Assembly: GCA_903893795.1 (NCBI GenBank)
Contig: CAITNO010000148.1
Coordinates: 62,001 to 126,000 of the forward strand
DNA length: 64,000 bases
Origin: Candidatus Hydrogenedentota bacterium
GTDB taxonomy: Bacteria > Hydrogenedentota > Hydrogenedentia > Hydrogenedentales > CAITNO01
Reading direction: 5' to 3'
The first letter of the stretch is position 1, and each line of letters begins with the position of its first letter. Shown here piece after piece: positions 50,985 to 59,883 of the stretch. The notes under the pieces are model-generated. The model searched no databases. It was not told the DNA's origin and saw only the letters and a list, made by a program, of their open reading frames with translations. Both the position numbers and the translations under genes were made by a program.

Positions 50985-52979
50985 ATGATGAACAGGACTT
51001 TCGTGTTGGGCATTACGGTGTGCTTCGGACTGGTATGGGGTTGTGCGACTACCGTTCCCGGTGAAGCCAAAACGGTCGCAGCGCCGGCCATCCCGCTGGT
51101 CGGCTCCTCGCCGTCGCTGCAACTGAGTCTTGAAGCGGACCGCGAGGCCGCGCGCATCACGCGGCTCGGTTGGGATACGGAAGGGACCAACCGTGCGGGG
51201 ACCAATCTGCTCAAGGAACCGGTTGAACTGCGCCTCATTCACGGCGGCAGTGTCTTGAAGGTTCCTGTGCATATTGACTCGCCGAATCCGGAAACGGTCC
51301 GATATGACTGTGCGCTTGCCGGCGACAAAAAGGTCGCCTGGGAGATCGGTGTCCAATCGGACAGGCTCCGCATGCAGGTGACTTCCAACGGGGATATCTC
51401 GCGGAAGGTAGACCGGCTGGAACTGGTGTTTCCGTTTGAACCAGCGACCACGGTCACTTGTGTCATTGCGGACAATTGGACCGCCGACGGCAAGTTCGCG
51501 CTGCCCGCGATATTAAACGCGCCCGACCTCGGCCAGATGCTTCTGACGCAAACGGGACAACCGGCACTGACGGGCCGAATCGAGGGGAGCCGCTCGAAGC
51601 GATGGGTCACCGTTACGCTGGAGCTTCCCATGTCCGCGCAGGGCGTCTCCACCAGTCTGGAATTCACCCCGGTGGTGCTGCCCAAGCCTGCGGGGTTTGC
51701 CGATGAACAGCAGTGGAAGGCGGCGCGGCGCGGCTGGTTCAATCTGATCGAGCTGAGTTGCGGCGCTTCCGGCGGAAACAAGGACGTTATGGGCACCTGG
51801 GCCAACAATGTCCTCAGCGACCCGGTCAGCAGCGTGCTCTACATGCTCGTGGACGCGACGCTGCTGGTGCCCGAACTGGCACCCGGTGTGTCCATGCCGC
51901 CCATATTGCGCCGCACGGTGGAATACTGGATGGATCACAAGGCCAACGGGGACGGGCTCATTGCCTACACCGCGCAGGGCACCGCCCGAAAAGAGGCCGC
52001 AGACGGGAAGGACACCTTCGATGCAGGCACGCAGAGCGTCATGGATGCCAATCCGTCGGTACTGATCGGCGCGTGGGGTTATGTGAAGGCCTCCGGCGAT
52101 CTGGACTGGTTAAAAGCGCGCATCAAGGACTTGGAGTTTATTTCGGCATACCTCGAGCGTCGTGATACCGACGGGGACGGACTGATTGAGTCGAAGCAGA
52201 GTGGAAACAGCGGGTCGCGGCCACCGCGCGACCCGGATTGCGCCTGGGACTGCTACAACAGCGGCCACAAGAACGCCTATGTGAACACCATGACCTATCG
52301 CGCCTGGCGGGGCCTGGCCGAACTCGAAGACCGCCTGGGGCGGACGGAGCAGGAGCAGCGCTATGGCCAGAAAGCCGACAAACTGAAGGCCGCCTTCCTG
52401 CCCGCGTTCTACAACGCCGATACAGGGTGGCTGGGCTTCTGGCGGAGCAGGGACGGTGTGCTCCACGACATCTGGTCGGATGCGCCGACGAGTTATGCCA
52501 TCAACTACGGACTGATAGACAAGGCCAAAGGCAGGGAGATGTTGGAGCGGTACTGGAGCGCGCTGAAAGAAACCGGATTCACCCGTTTCGACCTGGGCAC
52601 GCCCATAAGCCTTCGCCCGATTCCCCGGGAAGAGATGGAAGCGTACTTCGATTTCAAGCAGTTCCTGAACGGGGGCTGTTGCGTGAGTAACACGTCCTAC
52701 CTGCTCAATGCCATGTACGCCGTTGGAATGACCTCCGAGGCCGACCTCATTCTCCATGCCATGCTGAAACGGCAGCAGGAAGGTGTCTTTCCGAACGGCG
52801 GCGGATTCCAGAACGGTTTTGTGGACCGCATGGGCAAGGGTGCAGAGGTGTTCGACTGGGAAGGCAATCCCGCCGGCTATGAAGGCCACCTGGTCTACTG
52901 CTGGGCATTCCTGCATTCCATGCTGCTCAGGGAACCCGCTCTTCGCGAGCGGGTTTATGGGAATCTTCTCGGGGGCTAG
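50985..52979 (+). CDS. six-hairpin glycosidase-like lipoprotein
   Basis: The 664-residue protein starts at the first of two tandem ATGs (CAGGAG upstream). A lipobox is visible (GLVWGC). A beta-sandwich of about 200 residues precedes an (alpha/alpha)6-barrel-like part: DANPSVLIGAWGYVKASGDL, DTDGDGLIESKQSGNSG, CAWDCYNSGHKNAYVNTMTY, YWSALKETGFTRFD and FLNGGCCVSNTSYLLNAMY. This order resembles the GH37/GH63 and alpha-L-rhamnosidase-type enzymes; the exact family is not clear. As a lipoprotein it should act at the cell surface or in the periplasm. Confidence 0.65.
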   Translation: MMNRTFVLGITVCFGLVWGCATTVPGEAKTVAAPAIPLVGSSPSLQLSLEADREAARITRLGWDTEGTNRAGTNLLKEPVELRLIHGGSVLKVPVHIDSPNPETVRYDCALAGDKKVAWEIGVQSDRLRMQVTSNGDISRKVDRLELVFPFEPATTVTCVIADNWTADGKFALPAILNAPDLGQMLLTQTGQPALTGRIEGSRSKRWVTVTLELPMSAQGVSTSLEFTPVVLPKPAGFADEQQWKAARRGWFNLIELSCGASGGNKDVMGTWANNVLSDPVSSVLYMLVDATLLVPELAPGVSMPPILRRTVEYWMDHKANGDGLIAYTAQGTARKEAADGKDTFDAGTQSVMDANPSVLIGAWGYVKASGDLDWLKARIKDLEFISAYLERRDTDGDGLIESKQSGNSGSRPPRDPDCAWDCYNSGHKNAYVNTMTYRAWRGLAELEDRLGRTEQEQRYGQKADKLKAAFLPAFYNADTGWLGFWRSRDGVLHDIWSDAPTSYAINYGLIDKAKGREMLERYWSALKETGFTRFDLGTPISLRPIPREEMEAYFDFKQFLNGGCCVSNTSYLLNAMYAVGMTSEADLILHAMLKRQQEGVFPNGGGFQNGFVDRMGKGAEVFDWEGNPAGYEGHLVYCWAFLHSMLLREPALRERVYGNLLGG

Positions 52980-53131
52980 AAAGATGCCATGCTGACTCAA
53001 CGCCGCGAATGTCGGCCATGGAGCAGTGAAACCCAGCGAGATGGACATGAGCTGGAATCAAGTTCTTTTTCAGCAAGTCGCCGGTGCAAAGTCCAAGGAA
53101 TTAGTGCTACACTGGATTGCAAGGAACGATT

Positions 53132-53455
53132 ATGGTATCGGCAAAACGAGATGAGATTCTGCGCGCCTACCGCGCTGGATTGACGGAGGCGCTGGGCAAC
53201 GCGCTGGATGCCGTGATTCTCTACGGGTCTCACGCCCGGGGAGAGGAACGCGCCGAATCGGATATCGACGTGCTGTGCGTGATGCGGGGGGCCCTCGACT
53301 ACGGCGAGATGATCGCCCGGACTTCAGCGCTGACCGCGCGGGTGAGCCTGGAGTACGGAGTGGTCCTTTCGCGGGCCTTTGTCACGCGCGGAGAATATGA
53401 AACACGCCAACTGCCTTTCCTGATGAATGTGCGCAGAGAAGGGGTCGCCGTGTGA
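53132..53455 (+). CDS. MNT-type nucleotidyltransferase domain protein (probable antitoxin)
   Basis: The 107-residue protein starts at ATG 53132, with AAGGAACG upstream. It has the minimal nucleotidyltransferase signature, LYGSHARGEERAESDIDVLC (GSxxxG...SDxD). Stand-alone MNT proteins beside HEPN partners form toxin-antitoxin pairs in which the MNT enzyme AMPylates and silences the HEPN ribonuclease. Here its stop overlaps the GTG start of a HEPN gene (GTGA), the expected arrangement. Confidence 0.85.
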   Translation: MVSAKRDEILRAYRAGLTEALGNALDAVILYGSHARGEERAESDIDVLCVMRGALDYGEMIARTSALTARVSLEYGVVLSRAFVTRGEYETRQLPFLMNVRREGVAV

Positions 53456-53838
53456 ACGCTGAATTCGCAGCGCAGGTCGGCAAAGCGAAAGAGAGCGTGG
53501 CCGCCGCGGAATTGCTGCTGGGGCAGGGCTATTGCGAGTTTGCAGCGTCGCGCGCGTACTGCGCGATGTTCTATGTGCCGGAAGCGTTGCTGGCTTCGCG
53601 GGGCCAGTCGTTTTCGAGTCACGCGGCCGTGCAGGCTGCCTACGGGCGGGAATTCGCGAAGAGCGGTGTTCTTGACGCACAGTTCCACCGATGACTGCTA
53701 GATGCCCAGGACCTGCGGAACGTGGGTGACTATGGCATCGGCACGAGAATATCGGAAGAGCAGGCAGGACAGGTGATCGCCTGGGCACGCGAATTCCTGG
53801 ACGCGGCGGTGTCCCACTTGAATCTGGGCACGTCCTGA
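53452..53838 (+). pseudogene. HEPN-domain protein with in-frame TGA (probable toxin, interrupted)
   Basis: It starts at GTG 53452, overlapping the MNT stop. The first 80 codons are HEPN-like (KAKESVAAAELLLGQGYCEF, ASRAYCAMFYVPEALLASRG, SFSSHAAVQAAYGREFAKSG, DAQFHR). Then TGA at 53692-53694 interrupts the frame. The same frame goes on as LLDAQDLRNVGDYGIGTRIS and EEQAGQVIAWAREFLDAA to TGA at 53836. The TGA lies exactly where homologues have Trp (HRWLLDA). So one base, TGG to TGA, splits an otherwise intact 128-residue protein. TGA is a normal stop elsewhere here. Disruption or a sequencing error are both possible. Confidence 0.8.
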
Positions 53839-54088
53839 CTGGGCGAAAGCTCATTTGCCTTGCGTGGAAGTCGTCACCATGAGCCTCGTGCCGCCGGCGA
53901 TACGAGACTGACTGCACTCATGGAAAAAAGAATGCCCATAGCGCAATAGGGGGGGCGTTTGGGAATCAGCTTGGCACAATTCTCAAGATGGTCGGTGTGC
54001 TTGGCCTACGACTGCGCGCAGAAAACGCTCTCAAGGGGCGCCATGCGACAACGGGGGGGGGAGGGTGAAGCAAGGCTGGGAGGCTGCA

Positions 54089-55255
54089 TCAGAGCGTCTC
54101 TCGTGTCCCAAGCCGTTTGATGATCGCGTGCGCGAAATCCGCAGTTTGCCCGATGGCGTGTTCGTTAACTTCTGAGATGCTGTCGGAGGTCCAGTTCCAG
54201 TGCCGGGGGATGCCGTTGGGTTCCAAGCCTACGAGACTTATCGCTCCGTAGCCACGCGCCAGGGGGATGTGGGCCGCTGAATCTATCCGGCGCAGTGGTG
54301 TGGCGGTAAAACCGTGCTTGTCTGCCTCGGCTTTCGCCGCCTCGACCAAATCTTTTCCGCAGGGTGCCGCGACCAGCTCCCCTTCGGAGGTGGTGTAGGA
54401 CAAGCGGCCCGCGCCAACGGATTCGATGTTGATGAAGCGCACGAAGGCACGGCCGCCTTTTATGCCGGACACCAACTCGCGCATGCCGGCCATCCATCGT
54501 TCATGGGCGCCCGTGGCAACGAGCCACACGTCGAGATGTTCGGGCGGGTCGGCGCTGACCTTTTCCGCCACCTGGAGCAATGCCGCCACACCGGAGGCGT
54601 TGGTGACGGCTCCGCGCACTTCGGTGGCATGCCCCGCGCCGTAGAAGTGGGCCGCGGCGATGGAGAGCAGCAAAGCCACGGCGGTCCAGCGCAGCCCTTC
54701 CAGAGCGGGGATGGCGCCGCCCATCCATTGCGCAAGGCCGTCGGCGGCGCAGGTGGCCACGATGAAGAGCATGCACAGGACAACGACGATTTGGATGGCG
54801 CGCAGATGGGGCGCGACGCCGGGGTCCGTCAGCGGGCTGGCGGTGCCGCTGTCGTAGTGGGCGGTGACAACCAGCAGACCGGCGGGCCGCCCGGCATAGT
54901 GCCGGGCAACCACGTTGGCCGATTCAAAATGGGGGAGCAGTCGCGAGAAGACGGGATAGCCCATGTATTCGGCCGCGTAGGAGAGAAAGACCAAGGCGCC
55001 GTAGAGGGTCGCCGCGAAGGGCCACCATGTGGCCAGCAACGCCACGACAGCGAATTCGGCCATGTAGGAACCCATGACGATGTTGTGGTTGTCCACTGCA
55101 GAAAAGGTTTCAATGTCCACCGAGGCGCAGTGTTCCCGGAGCCGCTCTTCGATGTAGCGCGCGGCCTCCATTTCCTCTTCACTCTGCGCGCAGCGGTGGG
55201 ACAGCCGTCCCGCGAGAAAAAGGATGTCCTGCCGTATCTGGTCTATGCCTGCCAT
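54089..55255 (-). CDS. M28-family peptidase-like membrane protein
   Basis: The ATG at 55255 is preferred, because the frame upstream to 55297 crosses a terminator-like hairpin. The 388-residue protein resembles M28 aminopeptidases but includes extra membrane helices (MAEFAVVALLATWWPFAATL; QIVVVLCMLFIVATCAADGL). The zinc-site motifs are only partly kept: LVVTAHYDSG (His, Asp) is fine, but TNASGVAALLQVAEK has Thr where M28 has Asp. GAHERWMAGM has His for one Glu of the catalytic EE pair, and NIESVGAG replaces the metal Asp by Glu. It may be a peptidase with shifted metal use or an inactive binding protein. Confidence 0.65.
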   Translation of the reverse strand: MAGIDQIRQDILFLAGRLSHRCAQSEEEMEAARYIEERLREHCASVDIETFSAVDNHNIVMGSYMAEFAVVALLATWWPFAATLYGALVFLSYAAEYMGYPVFSRLLPHFESANVVARHYAGRPAGLLVVTAHYDSGTASPLTDPGVAPHLRAIQIVVVLCMLFIVATCAADGLAQWMGGAIPALEGLRWTAVALLLSIAAAHFYGAGHATEVRGAVTNASGVAALLQVAEKVSADPPEHLDVWLVATGAHERWMAGMRELVSGIKGGRAFVRFINIESVGAGRLSYTTSEGELVAAPCGKDLVEAAKAEADKHGFTATPLRRIDSAAHIPLARGYGAISLVGLEPNGIPRHWNWTSDSISEVNEHAIGQTADFAHAIIKRLGTRETL

Positions 55256-55287
55256 GGTGGTCCGGAGAAGGTTTGGCCCCAAAGACA

Positions 55288-55316
55288 AACCCGGCACGTC
55301 TTGGCCGCACCGGGTT
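55288..55316 (-). terminator. hairpin after the secretin-like operon
   Basis: AACCCGG and CCGGGTT (7-bp stem, 15-base loop) lie 21 bases past the last secretin-like stop; TGTCTTTG follows on the minus strand. It argues against M28 starting upstream of 55255. Confidence 0.55.
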
Positions 55317-55336
55317 CAAATGAGTTTTGCAGTTGT

Positions 55337-56488
55337 TTACAGTCCCGACTGCATCGCGTCCACTTCGCTGCGGATCTGGTTGGTGTTGCTCCACTCGGAG
55401 CCGTGTTCCTTCCAGAAGTCCAGCGCGTTCTTGGCCGCGTCAGTCGGTGCGCGCAGGTCCACGACAGTCGGGGACACAAACACCAGCAGACTGCGGGTTT
55501 CAGCATCCGATTTGCGGTAGCGGAACGGGATGCCCAGGAGCGGGATCTTGCCCAGGATGGGCACGCGCTGCTCCGTGCCGCGCACCACCCGGCTGGTCAG
55601 CCCGCCAATCACCAGAGTAGAACCGTCGGGCACCATGACCACGCCCGTTTGCGAGCGGGTCGAGAAGGTGGGCATGTCCACGCCGTTCAGGTTCTGGATC
55701 TGGTTCACATCGGACACCTGCAACTCCGTCAGTGTGAGCTGCACCATGTTGTTCGGCAGAATGGAGGGCGTCATGTTCATGTTCACGCCCACGTCTTTCC
55801 AGGCCACCTGCAACTGGGCCGGATAGGGCGGCGTGACCTTGGCGTCCTGGAAGGGAACCGAGCCGCCCGCCTTGATGATGGCCGGCAATCCGTTGGCCAC
55901 GAGCAGTTCGGGCTTGGAAATGAGGTCGGCGTCGGAACGGTGCTCTATGGCCGCCAGCGCGCCGTTGATCGTGCCGTCGCTGGTGTCAAGTATTGTGTAA
56001 TTGATGCCTGCGCCCGAATAGTCCTGCAACCCGTTGGCCAGGTTGTTGTCGAGGTCGGGACGGAGCGGCGGCCCAAAGAGGGTTTTGTCCGGAAAGGGCA
56101 TGGTGACGGTACCATAGCGGCTGGACGGGATAAGCGTCGAATTGACCTGCTGCACAGAGCCGTTGGTCTCTTTGCCCCGCACAAAGCGCGTGTACCTCAG
56201 ATTGGCGCCAATTTCGCGCACACCGCGCTCGTCGGTCTCGCTGATCCACACCTTCACCTGCACCTGACGGATATCCGTAAGCGGAGGCGCGGGAGGAGGA
56301 GCGGCCGGGGCTGCGGCGGGGGCCGCAGGCGCAGGTGCGGGCGCGGCCGGCGCGGGTGGCGGTGCGGGGGCGGGTGCCGGAGCGGCCGCAGGCGCAGGTG
56401 TCGGCGCAGGTGTCTGGGCGGTCGCCGTCCATACTGGCAGCAGTGCCATGCAGGCCAGCAATACAATCAGTGATTTGGAGGCGTTCAT
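55337..56488 (-). CDS. secretin-domain protein with Pro/Ala linker
   Basis: The 383-residue protein has a signal peptide (MNASKSLIVLLACMALLPVW), a Pro/Ala-rich linker of about 45 residues, and a C-terminal secretin (type II/III secretion) domain: DLISKPELLVANGLPAII, FSTRSQTGVVMVPDGSTLVI and the hallmark RVPILGKIPLLGIPFRYR. The periplasmic N0-N3 domains of normal secretins are missing. It could form a reduced outer-membrane pore or a scaffold. The start overlaps the preceding gene by four bases (ATGA). Confidence 0.78.
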   Translation of the reverse strand: MNASKSLIVLLACMALLPVWTATAQTPAPTPAPAAAPAPAPAPPPAPAAPAPAPAAPAAAPAAPPPAPPLTDIRQVQVKVWISETDERGVREIGANLRYTRFVRGKETNGSVQQVNSTLIPSSRYGTVTMPFPDKTLFGPPLRPDLDNNLANGLQDYSGAGINYTILDTSDGTINGALAAIEHRSDADLISKPELLVANGLPAIIKAGGSVPFQDAKVTPPYPAQLQVAWKDVGVNMNMTPSILPNNMVQLTLTELQVSDVNQIQNLNGVDMPTFSTRSQTGVVMVPDGSTLVIGGLTSRVVRGTEQRVPILGKIPLLGIPFRYRKSDAETRSLLVFVSPTVVDLRAPTDAAKNALDFWKEHGSEWSNTNQIRSEVDAMQSGL

Positions 56489-57663
56489 TTGGATTTGCCT
56501 CCGGAAATGGCGTTGCCGGGCCGGGCGCCGATGCTTCCTGTAAGTCCGGGGGCCGCGACCTCGCTGCCTCCCAGCACGCCGGTGATGACGTCGGCGGGGG
56601 CCTTCGGCTTGGCCGGTTCTTCAGGCGCCTTTTCGCCTTCCTTCTTCTCCCCCTGGGGCTGCTCGGCGGCGAAGCCGAATTCATCGGCGACGGTGTAGGA
56701 CTTGCGCCAGAGATCCGCCTTGATCATGAAAACGAGTTCGCGGCGCTCCGAACCCTTTTTGTTGTTCCCCAGGGTGGTGGAGAGCGGCACCTGGGCGCTT
56801 TCCGCAAAAGGCACCACGCGGCTGATCAGGTTGTTCATCACGCCTTCCGTCTCGGGGAGCCAGGGCAGGGTGGAGAGGTTGGTGGTTTTGTTGTTGCGGT
56901 ACAGGCCGCCCATCAGCAGCACCTGTCCGTTGCGCACCCACACCGTGGTGTCTACGCTGCGCGAAACGAACTCGGGCACCGTGATGGCCGTGGTGGTGGT
57001 CTGGTTCAGGAGTCCGCCGGAACCGGTGGTCAGGCCGAGGGCAACGGCGATGCGCGGACCTTCCTCGTTTATCTCGGCGGTCAGCTTGAGCTTGATGTAT
57101 GTATCGTCGGTGGTCAAGGGATTTGCGTCGTCGTCCGCCACCTCCAGGGCGCTGACCGTCATGGCCACGCCGGTCGCCTTGAAGGAAGTGGTCTGCACCG
57201 CCGAGGCCCCGATGACGATGGTGTTGGAGTAGGGAACGTCCTGCGAGGTCTTGATAATGGCCGGCACCGGTGACGCGACGGGAACCATCACCTTGGGCTG
57301 GGAAAGGATGAAAGCCTTTCCCTGGTCCACCATCGCCTGCAGCACCAGTTCCACATCGGCCCAGTTGTTGGTGAGGTTGTCCAGAAAGACGCTCAATCCC
57401 GTGGTGTTTGAACTCGGAAAAGCCAGCGCCAGCGAGTCCACCGCGCTTTCCTGGCCCGCAACCACCTTCCCATAGGGGCGTGGATGAATCCGGTCCTTGA
57501 AATAGGCGCTGAACCCCGTTTCCAGATCATTGGAGGTCTGGAATTCGATGATTTTCACGGAAACGTTGACCTGCTTGGGTTCCTGCGCATGCACCGCAAG
57601 GGCGGCACTGAACAACAGCAACCCGGCCAGCGCCGGAAATGTGGTTCTCTTTACGTTCATCAT
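56485..57663 (-). CDS. secretin-like periplasmic protein
   Basis: AAAGGA directly precedes tandem ATGs at 57663 and 57660. The 392-residue protein has a signal peptide (ALAGLLLFSAALAVHA). Its middle part resembles the secretin beta-domain: AFILSQPKVMVPVASPVP, EFVSRSVDTTVWVRNGQVLL and MGGLYRNNKTTNLSTLPWLP. The usual VPxLGxIPxxG is degenerate here. A Lys/Glu/Pro-rich tail ends it (GEKKEGEKAPEEPAKPKAPA). N0-N3 domains are absent. With the next secretin-like gene it probably makes a mixed complex. It follows a TPR lipoprotein gene by 19 bases. Confidence 0.65.
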   Translation of the reverse strand: MMNVKRTTFPALAGLLLFSAALAVHAQEPKQVNVSVKIIEFQTSNDLETGFSAYFKDRIHPRPYGKVVAGQESAVDSLALAFPSSNTTGLSVFLDNLTNNWADVELVLQAMVDQGKAFILSQPKVMVPVASPVPAIIKTSQDVPYSNTIVIGASAVQTTSFKATGVAMTVSALEVADDDANPLTTDDTYIKLKLTAEINEEGPRIAVALGLTTGSGGLLNQTTTTAITVPEFVSRSVDTTVWVRNGQVLLMGGLYRNNKTTNLSTLPWLPETEGVMNNLISRVVPFAESAQVPLSTTLGNNKKGSERRELVFMIKADLWRKSYTVADEFGFAAEQPQGEKKEGEKAPEEPAKPKAPADVITGVLGGSEVAAPGLTGSIGARPGNAISGGKSK

Positions 57664-57682
57664 TCCTTTCAATTATTCCGCA

Positions 57683-58702
57683 TCAGCGGCGAAAGGTTCC
57701 AACGCATTCGTGGCGGGTAACATTGAAGATGTTGTCAAACTTCGAAAATTGCACACTGAACGCGCGGGTTTCGCCCGGCTGAAGGGTTCCCAGGGAGCTT
57801 GTCTGGGTGTCAAACACCATCTGGCCCATGCCGTAGATAGTCACGGTAACGCGCACGTCCTCCAGTGGACGTGCGCTCCGATTCACCGCCTGACCGGCAA
57901 CATTGTAATACCGTTCACGGGCGGTGGCGTTCCAGTCCTCAAAGCGCCCGCTGCGGAAGGAGGACACATTGAATATTTGCAGGGGGTCCTGTTCACGATA
58001 GCGGCGCTCGGCCTCCTGCGGGCTGAGCACGGTCAGTTTGCCGTCTTTTTCCACGGCCACACGGGTCCGCACCACGGTATCGTTCATCAGATTGGGCCAT
58101 TTGGCCAGCAATTCAGCATAGACCCCGCCTGCCTCGTCATATCTGGCGGCATCCCAGTAGAGGTTGGCCAGTTCCATCTTGATGGAGGCGTCATCCGGCT
58201 TCATGGCCGCGCGCGCCAGCGTATCGCGGATCTTCACGCTCGTTTCGGCGGGCGTGGACGGCGCGGTCTCCGTCATGCGCTGGATGTATTCTTTGGCCGA
58301 AGCGGCGAATTCACCCTGTGGCGCCAATTCAGCGTATTCCCGGAAATTCTGAAGGGAATCCCCGTAGCCGCCTATGTTGTAGTAGGAGAGGCCAAGATAG
58401 TACCGGGCCTCGATGGCCGCCTGATCGCCGGGAAACTGCGAGGTCAATTGTTGCAACCGGGGAATCACCAAGGAGTACTCGCCGCCTTTGACCATGCGTT
58501 TGGCTTCAATAAGCTGCCTGGAGGCGGTGTAGTTGTCCGTGGCGCGGGTTTCCGAGGCCGGTCCTGCGCCCATGGGCGAGGAATACTTGCCGGCACCCAG
58601 CGAATTGCCCGCGCATCCGGCCGCAACAAGGGCGGACGCCAAACAGAGTCCTCCAGCCAAAAACGCCCGAATGTTCAACGCTTGCTCCGTATTCCGCGCC
58701 AT
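57683..58702 (-). CDS. TPR-repeat lipoprotein (secretin-associated)
   Basis: The 339-residue protein has a lipoprotein signal (FLAGGLCLASALVAAGC). TPR-like helices follow: EARYYLGLSYYNIGGYGDSL and MELANLYWDAARYDEAGGVY. The C-terminal beta domain (NVAGQAVNRSARPLEDVRVT, LGTLQPGETRAFSV) is FxLYD-like. It resembles pilotin-type TPR lipoproteins that carry secretins to the outer membrane. Its place before two secretin-like genes supports such a role. Confidence 0.75.
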   Translation of the reverse strand: MARNTEQALNIRAFLAGGLCLASALVAAGCAGNSLGAGKYSSPMGAGPASETRATDNYTASRQLIEAKRMVKGGEYSLVIPRLQQLTSQFPGDQAAIEARYYLGLSYYNIGGYGDSLQNFREYAELAPQGEFAASAKEYIQRMTETAPSTPAETSVKIRDTLARAAMKPDDASIKMELANLYWDAARYDEAGGVYAELLAKWPNLMNDTVVRTRVAVEKDGKLTVLSPQEAERRYREQDPLQIFNVSSFRSGRFEDWNATARERYYNVAGQAVNRSARPLEDVRVTVTIYGMGQMVFDTQTSSLGTLQPGETRAFSVQFSKFDNIFNVTRHECVGTFRR

Positions 58703-58720
58703 GTTCCGCAGAAACTCAAG

Positions 58721-59146
58721 TTAGGTCGTCTTTCCCTTTTGAAGCCGTTCCAGCACGGCATTGGTGACATCCGTGGGTTGCACGGTCAGCCCCACGCTTT
58801 CAAGGTAGCCCTTGGCCACGATCAGGTCGTACTGGCTTTCCTTGCCAACGGCCGCCACGGCCTTCACAGCCTTCTCGCTTGCCTGGCTGATGAGTATCCA
58901 GTACTTGGCCGAACCCGTGTCTATCTTGTTCTGTTTGATGGACTTGTACTCATCCGTGGCCATGACAATGGCCTTGTAATCGACAGCGGCGGGCTTTTCA
59001 AATTTTGCCGGGTTTCCCCAGAAAACCTTTTGCTCGTTCACCTTGTCCGCAGGGACCGAGTACGATTCTGCCATAGCCGCGCAGGCAAGCGCAACGCCAC
59101 AGAACAGAACGGCCATGGTCCTTCTGGCTTCTCTTCCAGGGGCCAT
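58721..59146 (-). CDS. small secreted protein, first gene of the secretin-like operon
   Basis: The 141-residue protein has a signal peptide (MAVLFCGVALACAAMA, start 59146 or 59116). The mature part is mostly helical with Lys-rich stretches (TDEYKSIKQNKIDTGSAKYW, SEKAVKAVAAVGKESQYDLI). I do not recognise it. It ends 18 bases before the TPR lipoprotein, so it is very likely part of the same complex. Confidence 0.65.
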   Translation of the reverse strand: MAPGREARRTMAVLFCGVALACAAMAESYSVPADKVNEQKVFWGNPAKFEKPAAVDYKAIVMATDEYKSIKQNKIDTGSAKYWILISQASEKAVKAVAAVGKESQYDLIVAKGYLESVGLTVQPTDVTNAVLERLQKGKTT

Positions 59147-59883
59147 GCGCTCTAGTCTCTCCGGGGCGCCGATTGGCGTGTCCGTTTGGGCGGATGCATG
59201 CGATACTTTCCCCGTTCACGGCCTCTCTCGGGACCGGATGGTTGATCTACGCCATGCTCGTCCACGGCAGAAAACACGCATGTCTCCCGCCGCCGGGGCG
59301 GCAATTCCAACGCTAACCTTAGTAATGTCAACAACTTGAATCCTGTTTTCGCGCCGGAATTGCACAATAAGACCCATTAATACATACCGGCGATAGCCAA
59401 AAAGTTTCAGGGAATATCCAAACCTGAAGCCATCGCACACACTATATATCAGGTTTCCTGTGGACAATCCACTAAATACGGTGGGTGGGCCAATATATTT
59501 CCTTATCCCTTCCCCAGCCAAGTCACTACTTTCTTACCCCTATCACCACTTTTTGTTACCACTTTGAATAACCCCGTAATCGCCCCGACAATTTCATTTG
59601 TCTTTCCGAAGCAAGGTCGCGCCGACGCCCGGCAGTCTGAAAGCCAAAGGAAACCTGCTCTAAACGGGGCCTGTTTTCGCCTTTTTCAGGGGTATCAGTT
59701 GGCCTTATGCCGTGACCGAAGACTCTTGGGCAACCCCCTTTTTTGCGAGATTATGGAAGAGGAAGCGGCGCGTCAACAGAAGACCCTCAGGCTTCGTTAG
59801 TCAACATTGACCCGCATGGGGACAGCTTTATACAATGTGACTGCACATGCCGTATTGGGTCTGTACTGAAAGGAAGCTTCGAA
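59147..59883. other. gene-free stretch between divergent genes
   Basis: About 740 bases separate the secretin-like operon from the GH42-like gene. The section 59320-59600 is AT-rich compared with the rest of the window. Promoters for both directions should lie here. I see no coding frame, tRNA or recognisable riboswitch. Confidence 0.5.

Noticed and set aside
53692..53694. selenocysteine codon in the HEPN gene
   Set aside because: The position is Trp in homologues, not Cys, and no SECIS-like hairpin is evident right after it.
54314..56473. 719-residue plus-strand open frame
   Set aside because: It spans two well-supported minus genes (M28-like and secretin) and is Gly/Arg/His-rich without any motif.
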